Shown: positions 8,491 to 18,637, counted from the stretch's first letter. The stretch: 64,000 nucleotides of DNA from Streptomyces sp. ALI-76-A (GCF_030287445.1 NZ_JASVWB010000002.1:5952001-6016000), one strand, 5' to 3'. Numbers and translations: made by a program. The notes: generated from the letters alone by a model not told the origin.

Positions 8491-9549
8491 ATGACCCACC
8501 AGTGGCGCGGAATCATCGAGGAGTACCGGGAGCGGCTGCCGGTGTCCGACACCACGACGGTCGTGACGCTCCGCGAGGGCGGCACGCCGCTCGTGCCCGC
8601 GCAGGTGCTCTCCGAGCGCACCGGCTGCGAGGTCCACCTCAAGGTGGAGGGCGCCAACCCCACCGGGTCCTTCAAGGACCGCGGTATGACCATGGCGATC
8701 ACGCGGGCCAAGGAGGAGGGCGCGAAGGCGGTCATCTGCGCCTCCACCGGGAACACGTCCGCCTCCGCCGCCGCGTACGCCGTGCGCGCGGGCATGGTCT
8801 CGGCCGTTCTCGTCCCGCAGGGCAAGATCGCGCTCGGCAAGATGGGCCAGGCGCTCGTGCACGGCGCCAAGATCCTCCAGGTCGACGGCAACTTCGACGA
8901 CTGCCTCACCCTCGCCCGTGCGCTGAGCGACAACTACCCCGTGTCGCTGGTCAATTCGGTCAACCCGGTACGCATCGAGGGCCAGAAGACGGCCGCGTTC
9001 GAGATCGTGGACATGCTCGGGGACGCCCCCGACATCCACGTCCTGCCGGTGGGCAACGCGGGCAACATCACCGCGTACTGGAAGGGCTACAAGGAGTACG
9101 CCGCCGACGGCATCGCCACGCACACCCCCCGCATGTGGGGCTTCCAGGCGTCCGGCAGCGCCCCGATCGTGCGCGGAGAGGTGGTCAAGGACCCGTCGAC
9201 CATCGCCACCGCGATCCGCATCGGCAACCCCGCCTCCTGGCAGTACGCCCTGGCCGCGCGGGACGAGTCGGGCGGCTTCATCGACGAGGTGACGGACCGT
9301 GAGATCCTGCGCGCCTACCGGCTGTTGGCCGCGCAGGAGGGCGTCTTCGTCGAGCCCGCGTCCGCCGCGTCCGTCGCCGGTCTGCTGAAGGCGGCCGAGC
9401 AGGGCAAGGTCGACCCGGGACAGCGGATCGTGTGCACGGTCACCGGCAACGGCCTCAAGGACCCCGACTGGGCCGTCGCCGGCGCCCCGCAGCCGGTCAC
9501 CGTCCCGGTCGACGCGGCGACCGCGGCCGAGCGCCTCGGCCTGGTCTGA
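8491..9549 (+). CDS. thrC: threonine synthase
   Basis: This 352-residue PLP enzyme converts O-phosphohomoserine to threonine. The PLP lysine is Lys62 in [11 protein letters not shown]. The phosphate-binding and glycine-rich loops appear as [13 protein letters not shown] and [19 protein letters not shown]. Length matches the short class of bacterial threonine synthases. It starts 6 bases after hom with a GGAGAG site, so translation is probably coupled. Homoserine kinase, which supplies the substrate, follows 279 bases downstream. Confidence 0.97.
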   Translation: MTHQWRGIIEEYRERLPVSDTTTVVTLREGGTPLVPAQVLSERTGCEVHLKVEGANPTGSFKDRGMTMAITRAKEEGAKAVICASTGNTSASAAAYAVRAGMVSAVLVPQGKIALGKMGQALVHGAKILQVDGNFDDCLTLARALSDNYPVSLVNSVNPVRIEGQKTAAFEIVDMLGDAPDIHVLPVGNAGNITAYWKGYKEYAADGIATHTPRMWGFQASGSAPIVRGEVVKDPSTIATAIRIGNPASWQYALAARDESGGFIDEVTDREILRAYRLLAAQEGVFVEPASAASVAGLLKAAEQGKVDPGQRIVCTVTGNGLKDPDWAVAGAPQPVTVPVDAATAAERLGLV

Positions 9550-9828
9550 CCAGGCCGAACCCGGGCCCGACGGGGAAATCCCCAGCGGGGGTGCACAGGG
9601 GGCTTACGACACGCATCGTGCGCCTCCTGTGCGCCCTATGTCGCCACTGAACCTTCCTTCGATAGGCTGTACCGAACCCGCCCGCCGCATATGCCCTCGC
9701 ATATGGCCGGGTGCCGCGCCGTCTCCGCGGCCCGGAAGCGGTCCCAGGGGTCCCCAGAAGGCCCCGGGTCCTCATGTACGTATCGAATGTCTTCGACAAT
9801 CACGCAGCTCAAGGAGAGTCATCGAGCG

Positions 9829-10758
9829 ATGGCCGGTCCAGCCTTCCGCGCCGCCGCCGTCAGGGTGCGCGTCCCCGCCACCAGCGCCAACCTCGGCCCA
9901 GGGTTCGACGCCTTCGGCCTGTCGCTGGGGCTCTACGACGACGTGGTCGTCCGGGTGGCCGACGCCGGGCTGCACATCGACATCGCGGGTGAGGGCAGCG
10001 AGACGCTCCCGCGGGACGAGAACCACCTTCTCGTACGGTCCCTGCGCACCGCCTTCGACCTGCTGGGCGGGCAGCCCCGCGGCCTGGAGATCGTCTGCGC
10101 GAACCGCATTCCGCACGGCCGGGGCCTGGGCTCCTCCTCGGCCGCCATCTGCGCCGGCATCGTCGCCGCGCGTGCCGTGACCATAGGCGGGGACTCCCGG
10201 CTCGACGACGCCGCCCTGCTGGAGCTCGCCACCGAGATCGAGGGTCACCCCGACAACGTGGCGGCCTGTCTGCTCGGCGGCTTCACCCTGTCCTGGATGG
10301 AGGCCGGAGCGGCGCGGGCGATCAGGATGGAGCCCGCCGATTCCGTCGTACCGGTGGTTTTCGTGCCCGGTAAGCCGGTCCTGACGGAGACCGCGCGCGG
10401 ACTGCTCCCGCGCAGCGTGCCGCACGTCGACGCGGCCACCAACGCCGGCCGCGCCGCCCTGCTCGTCGAGGCACTCACCCGCCGCCCGGAACTGCTGCTG
10501 CCCGCCACCGAGGACCGCCTCCACCAGGAGTACCGCGCCCCCGCCATGCCGGAGAGCGCCGCGCTGGTGGAACGGCTGCGGGCCGACGGCGTCCCGGCGG
10601 TGATCTCCGGAGCGGGGCCCACGGTGCTGGCCCTCGTCGACGAGGACAGCGCCGACAAGGTCGCCCATCTGGCGGGCGAGGGGTGGGCCGCGAACCGGCT
10701 GGCGCTCGACACCCAAGGGGCCGGCGTGCTTCCGCTCGCGGCCTCCAGTGACATCTGA
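9829..10758 (+). CDS. thrB: homoserine kinase
   Basis: This GHMP kinase of 309 residues phosphorylates homoserine. Motifs are VRVRVPATSANLGPGFDAFG (substrate end), the ATP-binding loop PHGRGLGSSSAA, EGHPDNVAACLLGG, and the third motif AVISGAGPTVLAL. The ATG at 9829 was chosen because the kinase fold begins there and AAGGAG lies at 9811-9816, a rather long 12-base spacing. An upstream ATG in the same frame at 9691 would add 46 residues with no family resemblance. A 279-base gap after thrC leaves room for a separate promoter. Confidence 0.96.
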   Translation: MAGPAFRAAAVRVRVPATSANLGPGFDAFGLSLGLYDDVVVRVADAGLHIDIAGEGSETLPRDENHLLVRSLRTAFDLLGGQPRGLEIVCANRIPHGRGLGSSSAAICAGIVAARAVTIGGDSRLDDAALLELATEIEGHPDNVAACLLGGFTLSWMEAGAARAIRMEPADSVVPVVFVPGKPVLTETARGLLPRSVPHVDAATNAGRAALLVEALTRRPELLLPATEDRLHQEYRAPAMPESAALVERLRADGVPAVISGAGPTVLALVDEDSADKVAHLAGEGWAANRLALDTQGAGVLPLAASSDI

Positions 10759-11164
10759 AACCGGCGGTTGCCGGATTTCGAGAGGGGGAATGTTTGTTGG
10801 ATCCGGTAGTGTTAACCTCAAGTCTGCACCCGACCCCACCATGGCGAGGTGCTTCGTGTCCCCGTCCGGGACAGACATCCTTCCGGGAGCCTCCCAAGCC
10901 GCACTGTGTTCTGTACGCCGTACACGAGCAGTACGTCGTACGGCAGCACTGAGCGACATGCCGGGCACGCTCCGGAACCGGTGCGACCAAGCCACGTGAC
11001 ACGGACACTCAGTGCCACTGCTTCGGGAAGCGCCGTCACCACATTCCTCCGCCGCTAGGCGGACCACCGCCCCGGCACGGTCCACACAGCAAGGACCGAA
11101 GCCGGACAGCACAACCGGTCGCCGAGCCAGACAGGCCGACGTCCGCTCCAGGGAAGGACCCTTC
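10759..11164 (+). promoter_or_regulatory. long rho leader, about 406 bases
   Basis: No gene with family resemblance lies here. A TAGTGT box at 10807-10812 is a candidate -10 element, which would leave a leader of about 350 bases. Long leaders are known for rho genes that control their own transcription, so an autoregulatory role is plausible but inferred. The leader contains short inverted segments (for example GTACGCCGTAC around 10914-10924) but no single dominant hairpin. Confidence 0.45.
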
Positions 11165-13273
11165 GTGAGCGACACCACCGATCTGATGGGCGCACGTGTC
11201 GAGGAGACCGCTGCCGCGCCCTCCACGGACGCCTCCGCGCCTGCCACCGGTGCCGGCTCCCGGCGGCGCCGCGGTACCGGCCTCGAGGGCATGGTGCTGG
11301 CCGAGCTCCAGCAGGTCGCATCCGGCCTCGGCATCAGGGGCACCGCGCGTATGCGCAAGAGCCAGCTGATCGAGGTCATCAAGGAGGCGCAGGCCGGGGG
11401 CACCCCCCAGGCCGCCCCGGCCGCGAAGGCCGCCGACGCCACCGAGACCAAGCCGAAGCGCCGGGCCACCTCCAAGGCCCGGACCGGCGACGACGCCGCT
11501 CCCGCCGCGGAGAAGAAGGCGGCCGTCAAGGCCGAGGCCCCGGCCGAGAAGGCCGTGGCGCAGCAGCAGATCGAGATTCCGGGCCAGCCGGCCGGGGGCC
11601 CGTCCCGCGACGCGGGCGCCTCCCGCGGAGCAGAGGCCGAGCGCGGGGGAGACGACGCTCCGGTGGAGCGCCGCCGTCGCCGCGCCACCGCCGACGCGGG
11701 CAGCCCCGAGACCGTCACCGCCGAGGCGAAGAGCGAGCCCAAGGCCGAGACGCCCGCACAGGCGCAGCCGCAGGGCGGCGACGCCGGTGACGGCGCCGAG
11801 GGCCGACGCCGCGACCGCCGTGAGCGCGGCCGTGACCGTGCCGACCGCGGGGACCGTCCCGAGCGGGGCGACCGTGCCGACCGCGGTGAGCGCCGCAAGA
11901 GCGACGACCAGCAGGGCGGGCAGGGTGGCGGCCAGCAGCGTCAGGACCGCCAGCAGCAGAGCGGCGGCCGTCAGGACCGTCAGGACCGTCAGGACCGCCA
12001 GCGTGACAACGGCCCCCAGGACGACGACGACTTCGAGGGTGGCCGCCGCGGCCGCCGCGGCCGTTACCGGGACCGCCGTGGCCGTCGTGGCCGCGAGGAG
12101 TTCGGTGCCAACGAGCCGCAGGTCGCCGACGACGACGTCCTGATCCCGGTCGCGGGCATCCTCGACATCCTCGACAACTACGCCTTCATCCGTACGTCGG
12201 GCTACCTGCCGGGTCCCAACGACGTGTACGTCTCCCTCGCCCAGGTCCGCAAGAACGGCCTGCGCAAGGGCGACCACGTCACCGGCGCGGTCCGTCAGCC
12301 CAAGGAGGGCGAGCGCCGCGAGAAGTTCAACGCGCTGGTGCGGCTCGACTCCGTCAACGGCATGGCGCCCGAATCCGGGCGCGGGCGGCCGGAGTTCAAC
12401 AAGCTGACGCCGCTCTACCCGCAGGACCGCCTCCGGCTGGAGACGGACCCGGGCATCCTCACCACCCGCATCATCGACCTCGTCGCGCCGATCGGTAAGG
12501 GCCAGCGCGGTCTGATCGTGGCCCCGCCGAAGACCGGCAAGACCATGATCATGCAGGCCATCGCCAACGCGATCACGCACAACAACCCCGAGTGCCACCT
12601 GATGGTCGTCCTGGTCGACGAGCGTCCGGAAGAGGTCACCGACATGCAGCGGTCGGTCAAGGGCGAGGTCATCTCCTCGACCTTCGACCGCCCGGCCGAG
12701 GACCACACCACCGTCGCCGAGCTCGCCATCGAGCGCGCCAAGCGTCTGGTGGAGCTGGGCCACGACGTGGTCGTGCTGCTCGACTCGATCACGCGTCTGG
12801 GCCGTGCGTACAACCTCGCCGCGCCGGCCTCCGGCCGCATCCTGTCGGGTGGTGTCGACTCGACCGCCCTGTACCCGCCGAAGCGCTTCTTCGGTGCGGC
12901 CCGCAACATCGAGGACGGCGGCTCGCTGACCATCCTCGCCACCGCGCTGGTGGACACCGGGTCCCGCATGGACGAGGTCATCTTCGAGGAGTTCAAGGGA
13001 ACCGGCAACGCCGAGCTCAAGCTCGACCGCAAGCTCGCCGACAAGCGCATCTTCCCGGCGGTGGACGTGGACGCGTCCGGTACCCGTAAGGAAGAGATCC
13101 TGCTCGGCAACGACGAGCTGGCCATCGTGTGGAAGCTGCGCCGGGTGCTGCACGCGCTCGACCAGCAGCAGGCGATCGAGCTGCTGCTCGACAAAATGCG
13201 GCAGACGAAGTCGAACGCCGAGTTCCTGTTGCAGATCCAGAAGACGACGCCGACGCCGGGAAACGGTGACTAG
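11165..13273 (+). CDS. rho: transcription termination factor Rho, with large actinobacterial insertion
   Basis: The protein has 702 residues against about 420 in E. coli. Residues 1-75 carry a Rho N-terminal (SAP-like) helical domain. Roughly 76-320 is an Ala/Lys then Arg/Gly/Asp/Gln-rich insertion with [16 protein letters not shown] and [10 protein letters not shown] repeats. The RNA-binding domain begins at [12 protein letters not shown]. The hexameric ATPase core has Walker A APPKTGKT near residue 453 and Walker [17 protein letters not shown]. The GTG at 11165 follows a GGGAAGGA site. The charged insertion probably adds RNA affinity, as in other high-GC Rho proteins. A hairpin terminator follows. 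Confidence 0.97.
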   Translation: MSDTTDLMGARVEETAAAPSTDASAPATGAGSRRRRGTGLEGMVLAELQQVASGLGIRGTARMRKSQLIEVIKEAQAGGTPQAAPAAKAADATETKPKRRATSKARTGDDAAPAAEKKAAVKAEAPAEKAVAQQQIEIPGQPAGGPSRDAGASRGAEAERGGDDAPVERRRRRATADAGSPETVTAEAKSEPKAETPAQAQPQGGDAGDGAEGRRRDRRERGRDRADRGDRPERGDRADRGERRKSDDQQGGQGGGQQRQDRQQQSGGRQDRQDRQDRQRDNGPQDDDDFEGGRRGRRGRYRDRRGRRGREEFGANEPQVADDDVLIPVAGILDILDNYAFIRTSGYLPGPNDVYVSLAQVRKNGLRKGDHVTGAVRQPKEGERREKFNALVRLDSVNGMAPESGRGRPEFNKLTPLYPQDRLRLETDPGILTTRIIDLVAPIGKGQRGLIVAPPKTGKTMIMQAIANAITHNNPECHLMVVLVDERPEEVTDMQRSVKGEVISSTFDRPAEDHTTVAELAIERAKRLVELGHDVVVLLDSITRLGRAYNLAAPASGRILSGGVDSTALYPPKRFFGAARNIEDGGSLTILATALVDTGSRMDEVIFEEFKGTGNAELKLDRKLADKRIFPAVDVDASGTRKEEILLGNDELAIVWKLRRVLHALDQQQAIELLLDKMRQTKSNAEFLLQIQKTTPTPGNGD

Positions 13274-13296
13274 TCACCGCCGAGCCGGTTGAGCCG

Positions 13297-13330
13297 CAAA
13301 GGGCCGTCCCGTTCACGGGGCGGCCCTTTG
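13297..13330 (+). terminator. terminator after rho
   Basis: A 14-pair stem (CAAAGGGCCGTCCC with GGGGCGGCCCTTTG, one G-T pair near the loop) closes a short GTTCAC loop, 23 bases after the rho stop codon. Confidence 0.85.
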
Positions 13331-13617
13331 CGCCGGTACCCGGCCGGCGGCGAGATCTCGGCCACAAGAGTGCCGCCGGGGCCGGAGTCCGGCAGGACCG
13401 GGCCGGTGGCTGAACCGCTGGTGAGCGAGTGTGGCCGGAAAAGGACGTCACCTACCGTGGCCGGAGACGCACAGGGTGGTCACAGCGCGCCGTGCAACCC
13501 TTTGCCGAGTTCCGCCGTCTGACCTGGCGGAGTGACGATGGTGCGGTACTGGTCCGTCACGACCGCGCCTGACCCTGGAAGCAGGGGGTATCCGACCGGA
13601 CGGGATTCGAGGAGCAC

Positions 13618-14751
13618 ATGTCCGCCGAGAGCACGCCGGAGCCCGCCATACCGGGTGAGTCCGGCACCACGGGGCGCCATCGCGTCCGCGGCAGTCGCCG
13701 CAAACCCCGGAACAGGGGCAGGGGCGTCCTGGTCATGGCCTGGACCGCGGCGGGCATCGTCGTCCTGGGCGGCACCGGCGCCGGGTACCTGTACTTCAAG
13801 CTCAACGGCAACATCAAGAGCGTCGACATCGACTCCGCCCTCGGCACCGACCGGCCCGTCAAGGTCGACAACGGCTCCGAGAACATCCTCGTCCTCGGCT
13901 CGGACACCCGCTCCGGCACCAACCAGAAGCTCGGCGGCGGCCCCGACGACGGCAGCGCCCGCTCCGACACCGCGATGGTCGTGCACGTCTACGAGGGCCA
14001 CAAGAAGGCCAGCGTGGTGTCCATCCCGCGCGACACGGTCATCGACCGTCCCGAGTGCACCGACGCCAAGGGCGGCACGCACGACGCCGCGTCCGGCGTG
14101 ATGTTCAACTCCGCGTACACCACCGGCGGAGCGGCCTGCGCGGTGAAGACCGTCGAGTCCCTCAGCGGGGTCCGCATGGACCACTATCTGGAGGTCGACT
14201 TCAGCGGCTTCCAGACGCTCATCGACGAACTCGGCGGTGTCGAGGTCACCACCACCAAAGCCATCAAGGACGACGACAGCCACCTCGACCTGAAGGCCGG
14301 CACGCACCAGCTCGACGGCGAGCAGGCCCTCGGCCTGGTCCGCACCCGGCACGGCGTCGGCGACGGTTCCGACCTCGGCCGCATCCAGCTCCAGCAGGCC
14401 TTCATGAAGGCGCTGATCAACCAGGTGAAGAGCGTCGACCTGTTCGGCAACCCCAAGAAGCTGTACGACCTCGCCAACACCGCGACCCGGACCGTGACGA
14501 CCGACTCCGACCTCGGCTCGGTCAACTCGCTCATGTCCTTCGCCAGCGGCCTGAAGGGCATCGGCTCCTCGGACATGCACATGGTCACGATGCCGGTCCA
14601 GTACGACCCGGCGAACCCGAACCGGGTCATCGTCCGCGAGGCCCAGGCCGAGCAGGTGTGGACCGCCCTCAAGGAGGACCGGGCGATCCCGGAGTCGGCC
14701 ACCGAGGGCACGGCCACCGGCGAGGCGGACGGCGTGGTGAGCGCCGGCTGA
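13618..14751 (+). CDS. LytR-CpsA-Psr (LCP) family cell-wall ligase
   Basis: The 377-residue protein has a basic cytoplasmic N-terminus, one membrane span (about 37-60) and an extracellular LCP domain. Visible LCP motifs are ILVLGSDTR, SDTAMVVHV, VSIPRDTVID and the C-terminal LVRTRHGVGDGSDLGRIQLQQ with paired arginines. These enzymes attach teichoic acids or other glycopolymers to peptidoglycan using lipid-linked intermediates; which polymer is made here cannot be told. A GAGGAG site precedes the ATG at 13618. A perfect inverted repeat follows the stop. Confidence 0.92.
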   Translation: MSAESTPEPAIPGESGTTGRHRVRGSRRKPRNRGRGVLVMAWTAAGIVVLGGTGAGYLYFKLNGNIKSVDIDSALGTDRPVKVDNGSENILVLGSDTRSGTNQKLGGGPDDGSARSDTAMVVHVYEGHKKASVVSIPRDTVIDRPECTDAKGGTHDAASGVMFNSAYTTGGAACAVKTVESLSGVRMDHYLEVDFSGFQTLIDELGGVEVTTTKAIKDDDSHLDLKAGTHQLDGEQALGLVRTRHGVGDGSDLGRIQLQQAFMKALINQVKSVDLFGNPKKLYDLANTATRTVTTDSDLGSVNSLMSFASGLKGIGSSDMHMVTMPVQYDPANPNRVIVREAQAEQVWTALKEDRAIPESATEGTATGEADGVVSAG

Positions 14752-14759
14752 CGGCGTGG

Positions 14760-14786
14760 GTCGTGACCGGCCGGGCCGGTCACGAC
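14760..14786 (+). terminator. perfect inverted repeat after the LCP gene
   Basis: GTCGTGACCGGCC and its exact complement are separated by a single base, 8 bases after the LCP stop codon. Allowing for a real loop, the RNA would still form a stem of about 11 pairs. It probably terminates the LCP transcript before the rpmE promoter. Confidence 0.7.
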
Positions 14787-14869
14787 GCGGGCCGTGACCG
14801 GCCGGCTCCGGTCCGTGGGCGCGACCGGCCCCGCCGCGGCCGTGGGAATAGCGCACCGCGGGCCTCGGT

Positions 14870-14899
14870 TTGGGTGGATGGCCCCAGTCCTGGCAGACT
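14870..14899 (+). promoter_or_regulatory. candidate promoter of rpmE
   Basis: TTGGGT at 14870-14875 and CAGACT at 14894-14899 are separated by 18 bases, a fair match to the main vegetative promoter pattern. The implied leader to the TTG start at 14974 is about 70 bases. Confidence 0.5.
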
Positions 14900-14973
14900 G
14901 GTACGTCGGCTCCGGTTCACGCCTCCGCATCCCGCGGCTGCGACCCGGCGCCCTCCCGAAACTAGGAGACACC

Positions 14974-15195
14974 TTGAAGCGCGACATCCACCCCGCGTAC
15001 GTCGAGACGCAGGTCAGCTGCACCTGCGGCGCGTCGTTCACCACCCGCAGCACCATCGAGAGCGGCGCCATCCGCGCCGACGTGTGCTCCGAGTGCCACC
15101 CGTTCTACACGGGCAAGCAGAAGATCCTCGACACCGGTGGCCGTGTGGCCCGCTTCGAGGCCCGCTTCGGCAAGGCCGCCGGCTCCAAGAAGTAG
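14974..15195 (+). CDS. rpmE: 50S ribosomal protein L31 (zinc-containing type)
   Basis: This 73-residue protein starts at a TTG preceded by TAGGAGA. It opens [18 protein letters not shown] and keeps [12 protein letters not shown]. The Cys residues at about 16, 18, 37 and 40 make it the C+ (zinc-binding) form of L31, as opposed to the zinc-free paralogue induced in zinc starvation. It lies in its usual place before prfA and is followed by a strong intrinsic terminator, so it is partly insulated from prfA. Confidence 0.97.
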   Translation: MKRDIHPAYVETQVSCTCGASFTTRSTIESGAIRADVCSECHPFYTGKQKILDTGGRVARFEARFGKAAGSKK

Positions 15196-15207
15196 CGAGC
15201 CCCATTT

Positions 15208-15259
15208 CGCCGGTCCACGGTCGCGCCCCCTTCCCGGGCGCACCGGGACCGGCGTTTTT
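15208..15259 (+). terminator. terminator after rpmE
   Basis: An outer nine-pair stem (CGCCGGTCC with GGACCGGCG) encloses an inner GCGCCC/GGGCGC stem and is followed directly by TTTTT, a rare U-tract for this genome. It lies 13 bases after the rpmE stop. Confidence 0.85.
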
Positions 15260-15300
15260 GGTCGCCCGCCCTCCCCTTCCCGCAGTACAGGAGCCGAAAG

Positions 15301-16377
15301 ATGTTCGAGGCCGTCGAGGAACTCGTCGCCGAGCACGCCGACCTGGAGACGAAGCTCGCCGACCCGTCGGTCCACTCCGACCAGGCCAACGCGCGCAAGC
15401 TGAACAAGCGGTACGCCGAGCTGACCCCGATCGTCGCCACGTACCGCTCCTGGAAGCAGACCGGCGACGACATCGAGACCGGGCGTGAGTATGCCGCCGT
15501 CGACCCCGACTTCGCCGCCGAGGTCAAGGAGCTGGAGAAGCAGCGCGAGGAGCTGACGGAGAAGCTGCGTCTGCTGCTGGTGCCGCGTGACCCCAACGAC
15601 GACAAGGACGTCATCCTGGAGGTCAAGGCGGGCGCGGGCGGCGACGAGTCGGCCCTGTTCGCCGGCGACCTGCTGCGGATGTACCTGCGCTACGCCGAGC
15701 GCGTCGGCTGGAAGACCGAGATCATCGACGCCACCGAGTCCGAGCTGGGCGGCTACAAGGACGTCCAGGTCGCCGTGAAGACCAAGGGCGGCCAGGGCGC
15801 CACCGAGCCCGGTCAGGGCGTGTGGGCCCGGCTGAAGTACGAGGGCGGCGTGCACCGCGTGCAGCGGGTCCCGGCCACGGAGTCGCAGGGCCGTATCCAC
15901 ACCTCCGCGGCCGGTGTCCTGGTGACGCCCGAGGCGGAGGAGGTCGACGTCGAGATCAACGCGAACGACCTGCGCATCGACGTGTACCGCTCCTCCGGAC
16001 CCGGCGGCCAGTCGGTCAACACCACCGACTCCGCCGTGCGCATCACGCACATCCCGACCGGAGTCGTCGCCTCCTGCCAGAACGAGAAGAGCCAGCTGCA
16101 GAACAAGGAGCAGGCGATGCGTATCCTGCGCTCCAGGCTGCTCGCCGCGGCGCAGGAGGAGGCGGAGAAGGAAGCCGCCGACGCCCGCCGCAGCCAGGTC
16201 CGCACCGTCGACCGCTCCGAGAAGATCCGCACGTACAACTTCCCGGAGAACCGCATCTCGGACCACCGCGTCGGCTTCAAGGCGTACAACCTGGACCAGG
16301 TCCTGGACGGCGACCTCGACGCGGTGATCCAGGCCTGCGTCGACGCGGACTCGGCGGCGAAGCTGGCGGCCGCGTAA
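15301..16377 (+). CDS. prfA: peptide chain release factor 1
   Basis: The 358-residue factor recognises UAA and UAG. The GGQ motif lies at residues 235-237 in [17 protein letters not shown], and an N-terminal coiled coil and the codon-recognition domain precede it. CAGGAG sits upstream of the ATG at 15301. prmC, whose product methylates the GGQ glutamine, starts 46 bases downstream, the standard pairing. Confidence 0.98.
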   Translation: MFEAVEELVAEHADLETKLADPSVHSDQANARKLNKRYAELTPIVATYRSWKQTGDDIETGREYAAVDPDFAAEVKELEKQREELTEKLRLLLVPRDPNDDKDVILEVKAGAGGDESALFAGDLLRMYLRYAERVGWKTEIIDATESELGGYKDVQVAVKTKGGQGATEPGQGVWARLKYEGGVHRVQRVPATESQGRIHTSAAGVLVTPEAEEVDVEINANDLRIDVYRSSGPGGQSVNTTDSAVRITHIPTGVVASCQNEKSQLQNKEQAMRILRSRLLAAAQEEAEKEAADARRSQVRTVDRSEKIRTYNFPENRISDHRVGFKAYNLDQVLDGDLDAVIQACVDADSAAKLAAA

Positions 16378-16423
16378 GCACGTAAGGACGTACCCACGCA
16401 CGAGGACGACACGGAGGACTTGC

Positions 16424-17269
16424 GTGAACCTGCTGCTCGCAGAGGTGGCCCAGGCCACCCAGCGGCTGGCCGACGCCGGCGTGCCCTCGCCGCGCAACGA
16501 CGCGGAGGAGCTCGCCGCGTTCGTGCACGGCGTGAAGCGGGGCGAGCTGCACTCCGTGAAGGACTCGGACTTCGACGCCCGCTACTGGGAGGTCATCGCC
16601 CGGCGTGAACAGCGCGAGCCGCTGCAGCACATCACCGGGCGGGCCTTCTTCCGCTACCTGGAACTCCAGGTCGGGCCCGGGGTGTTCGTGCCCCGTCCCG
16701 AGACGGAGTCGGTCGTCGGCTGGGCCATAGACGCCGTGCGCGCGATGGACGTCGTGGAGCCGTCGATCGTCGACCTGTGCACCGGCTCCGGCGCCATCGC
16801 GCTCGCCCTCGCCCAGGAGGTCCCGCGCTCCCGGGTGCACGCCGTGGAGCTGTCCGAGGACGCCCTGGTGTGGACCCGCAGGAACATGGAGGGGTCCCGG
16901 GTCGACCTGCGTCAGGGCAACGCCCTGGACGCCTTCCCGGACCTCGACGGCCAGATCGACCTGGTCATCTCCAACCCGCCGTACATCCCGCTCACCGAAT
17001 GGGAGTACGTCGCGCCCGAGGCGCGGGACTACGATCCCCAACTCGCCCTGTTCTCGGGCGAGGACGGCCTCGAACTGATCCGCGGCATCGAACGCACCGC
17101 ACACCGTCTCCTGCGCCCCGGCGGGGTCGTCGTCATCGAGCACGCCGACACCCAGGGCGGCCAGGTGCCGTGGATCTTCACCGAGGAGCGGGGCTGGGCC
17201 GACGCGGCCGACCACCCCGACCTCAACAACCGCCCGCGCTTCGCGACGGCCCGCAAGGCGATGCCGTGA
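16424..17269 (+). CDS. prmC: release-factor glutamine methyltransferase
   Basis: This 281-residue S-adenosylmethionine enzyme methylates the GGQ glutamine of release factors. An N-terminal helical domain recognises the factor (residues 1-80, ending LQHITGRAFF). The Rossmann fold follows, with VDLCTGSGAIALALA and the NPPY motif at 184-187. The GTG at 16424 is preceded by ACGGAGG. It sits directly after prfA and before the TsaC/Sua5 gene in a translation-related operon. Confidence 0.97.
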   Translation: MNLLLAEVAQATQRLADAGVPSPRNDAEELAAFVHGVKRGELHSVKDSDFDARYWEVIARREQREPLQHITGRAFFRYLELQVGPGVFVPRPETESVVGWAIDAVRAMDVVEPSIVDLCTGSGAIALALAQEVPRSRVHAVELSEDALVWTRRNMEGSRVDLRQGNALDAFPDLDGQIDLVISNPPYIPLTEWEYVAPEARDYDPQLALFSGEDGLELIRGIERTAHRLLRPGGVVVIEHADTQGGQVPWIFTEERGWADAADHPDLNNRPRFATARKAMP

Positions 17270-17321
17270 GCGCCCCGCAGACTGTTTCCCCGAAGTACGT
17301 GTACGAGGAGGCCCGCTAGAC

Positions 17322-17969
17322 ATGGCACGGCGATACGACACCAACGACGCGACCGACCGCACGACCGGTCTGCGCGAAGCCGCGTCCGCCGTCCGCCGTG
17401 GCGAACTCGTGGTGCTGCCGACCGACACGGTGTACGGCATCGGCGCCGACGCGTTCTCCTCGGAAGCGGTGCACGACCTGCTGGAGGCCAAGGGCCGGGG
17501 CCGCAACATGCCCACCCCCGTCCTCATCGGCTCCCCGAACACGCTGCACGGCCTTGTCACGGACTTCTCCGAGCTGGCCTGGGAACTGGTCGACGCGTTC
17601 TGGCCGGGCGCGCTCACGCTGGTCGCCCGGCACCAGCCGTCCCTCCAGTGGGACCTGGGCGACACCCGGGGCACGGTCGCCGTCCGTATGCCGCTGCACC
17701 CGGTCGCCATCGAGCTGCTGACCGAGGTCGGCCCCATGGCGGTCTCCTCCGCGAACCTGACGGGCCACCCCGCGCCGGAGCACTGCGACGCGGCCCAGGA
17801 GATGCTCGGTGACTCGGTGTCGGTCTACCTGGACGGCGGGCCCACGCCCGGCAACGTCCCGTCCTCGATCGTCGACGTCACGCGCGAGGTGCCGCTCCTG
17901 CTGCGCGCCGGCGCGCTCTCCGCCGAGGAGCTCAGGAAGGTCGTACCCGACCTCGAGGTGGCGAATTGA
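17322..17969 (+). CDS. L-threonylcarbamoyladenylate synthase (TsaC/Sua5/YrdC family)
   Basis: The 215-residue enzyme makes threonylcarbamoyl-AMP from threonine, bicarbonate and ATP for the t6A modification of ANN-decoding tRNAs. Motifs are LPTDTVYGIGADA, the KGR-like KGRGRNMPTPVLI, FWPGALTLV, VAVRMP and VSSANLTGHP. It has only the YrdC domain, without the C-terminal Sua5 extension. Its stop overlaps the next start by 4 bases, so the two genes are translationally coupled. Confidence 0.95.
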   Translation: MARRYDTNDATDRTTGLREAASAVRRGELVVLPTDTVYGIGADAFSSEAVHDLLEAKGRGRNMPTPVLIGSPNTLHGLVTDFSELAWELVDAFWPGALTLVARHQPSLQWDLGDTRGTVAVRMPLHPVAIELLTEVGPMAVSSANLTGHPAPEHCDAAQEMLGDSVSVYLDGGPTPGNVPSSIVDVTREVPLLLRAGALSAEELRKVVPDLEVAN

Positions 17970-18637
17970 CGGCCCCTGACGCGGGGCGTGGCATATGGGA
18001 CGGGGAAGAGACGCGCACCTTCACGGGGCTCCCGCGTGACAGCTTCCGCATCCTCCACGTCAGCACCGGCAACGTGTGCCGCTCGCCGATCACCGAGCGG
18101 CTGACCCGGCACGCCCTGGCGGAGCGGCTCGGAGACCCCCTGTGGGGCGGGATGATCGTGGAGAGCGCCGGCACCTGGGGCCACGAGGGCGCGCCCATGG
18201 AGGCCAACGCGGAGACCGTGCTGGCCGACTTCGGCGCGGACGCCTCCGGCTTCACCGGCCGCGAACTCCTCGACGAGCACGTCATCATGGCCGACCTGGT
18301 CCTGACGGCCACCCGCGATCACCGCGCCCAGGTCATCTCCATGGGCCACTCGGCGGGCCTGCGCACCTTCACCCTCAAGGAGTTCACCCGCCTGGTGAAG
18401 GCGATAGACCCGGCGACCCTGCCGCCCCTGGAGGACGGCGTCGTCGCCCGCGCGCGGGCGCTGGTCCGCGCCGCCGCGGCTCTACGCGGGTGGCTCCTGG
18501 CCCCGACCGCCGAGGCGGACGAGGTGTACGACCCCTACGGGGCGCCGCTGCCGTTCTTCCGGTCGATCGGGGACGAGATAAACCAGGCGCTGGATCCCGT
18601 CGTCACAGCGCTCACCGGTGTCCCCGCAAGGACGTGA
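17966..18637 (+). CDS. low-molecular-weight phosphotyrosine phosphatase-like protein lacking the catalytic Cys
   Basis: The 223-residue protein has the LMW phosphatase/arsenate reductase fold. The P-loop reads VSTGNVCRSPITERL: where the family has C-x5-R-S, the first Cys is Ser33, while the second Cys and the Arg remain. The general-acid region is intact (VYDPYGAPLP). Extra N-terminal (about 25) and central residues make it longer than the usual 150-160. It starts at TTG and overlaps the TsaC gene by 4 bases. It may be a pseudophosphatase that binds phosphate or phosphoproteins, which is inference. The substitution is unambiguous (AGC at 18062-18064). Confidence 0.88.
   Translation: MTAPDAGRGIWDGEETRTFTGLPRDSFRILHVSTGNVCRSPITERLTRHALAERLGDPLWGGMIVESAGTWGHEGAPMEANAETVLADFGADASGFTGRELLDEHVIMADLVLTATRDHRAQVISMGHSAGLRTFTLKEFTRLVKAIDPATLPPLEDGVVARARALVRAAAALRGWLLAPTAEADEVYDPYGAPLPFFRSIGDEINQALDPVVTALTGVPART

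Noticed and set aside
7246..9123. Open frame of 625 codons on the minus strand across hom and thrC
   Set aside because: Antisense shadow of two conserved enzymes; no family resemblance.
9691..9828. N-terminal extension of homoserine kinase from the ATG at 9691
   Set aside because: The extra 46 residues have no family counterpart, and the kinase begins properly at the ATG at 9829.
10748..10999. Possible leader peptide ahead of rho
   Set aside because: The 83-codon frame overlaps the thrB stop, has no ribosome-binding site and no codon bias.
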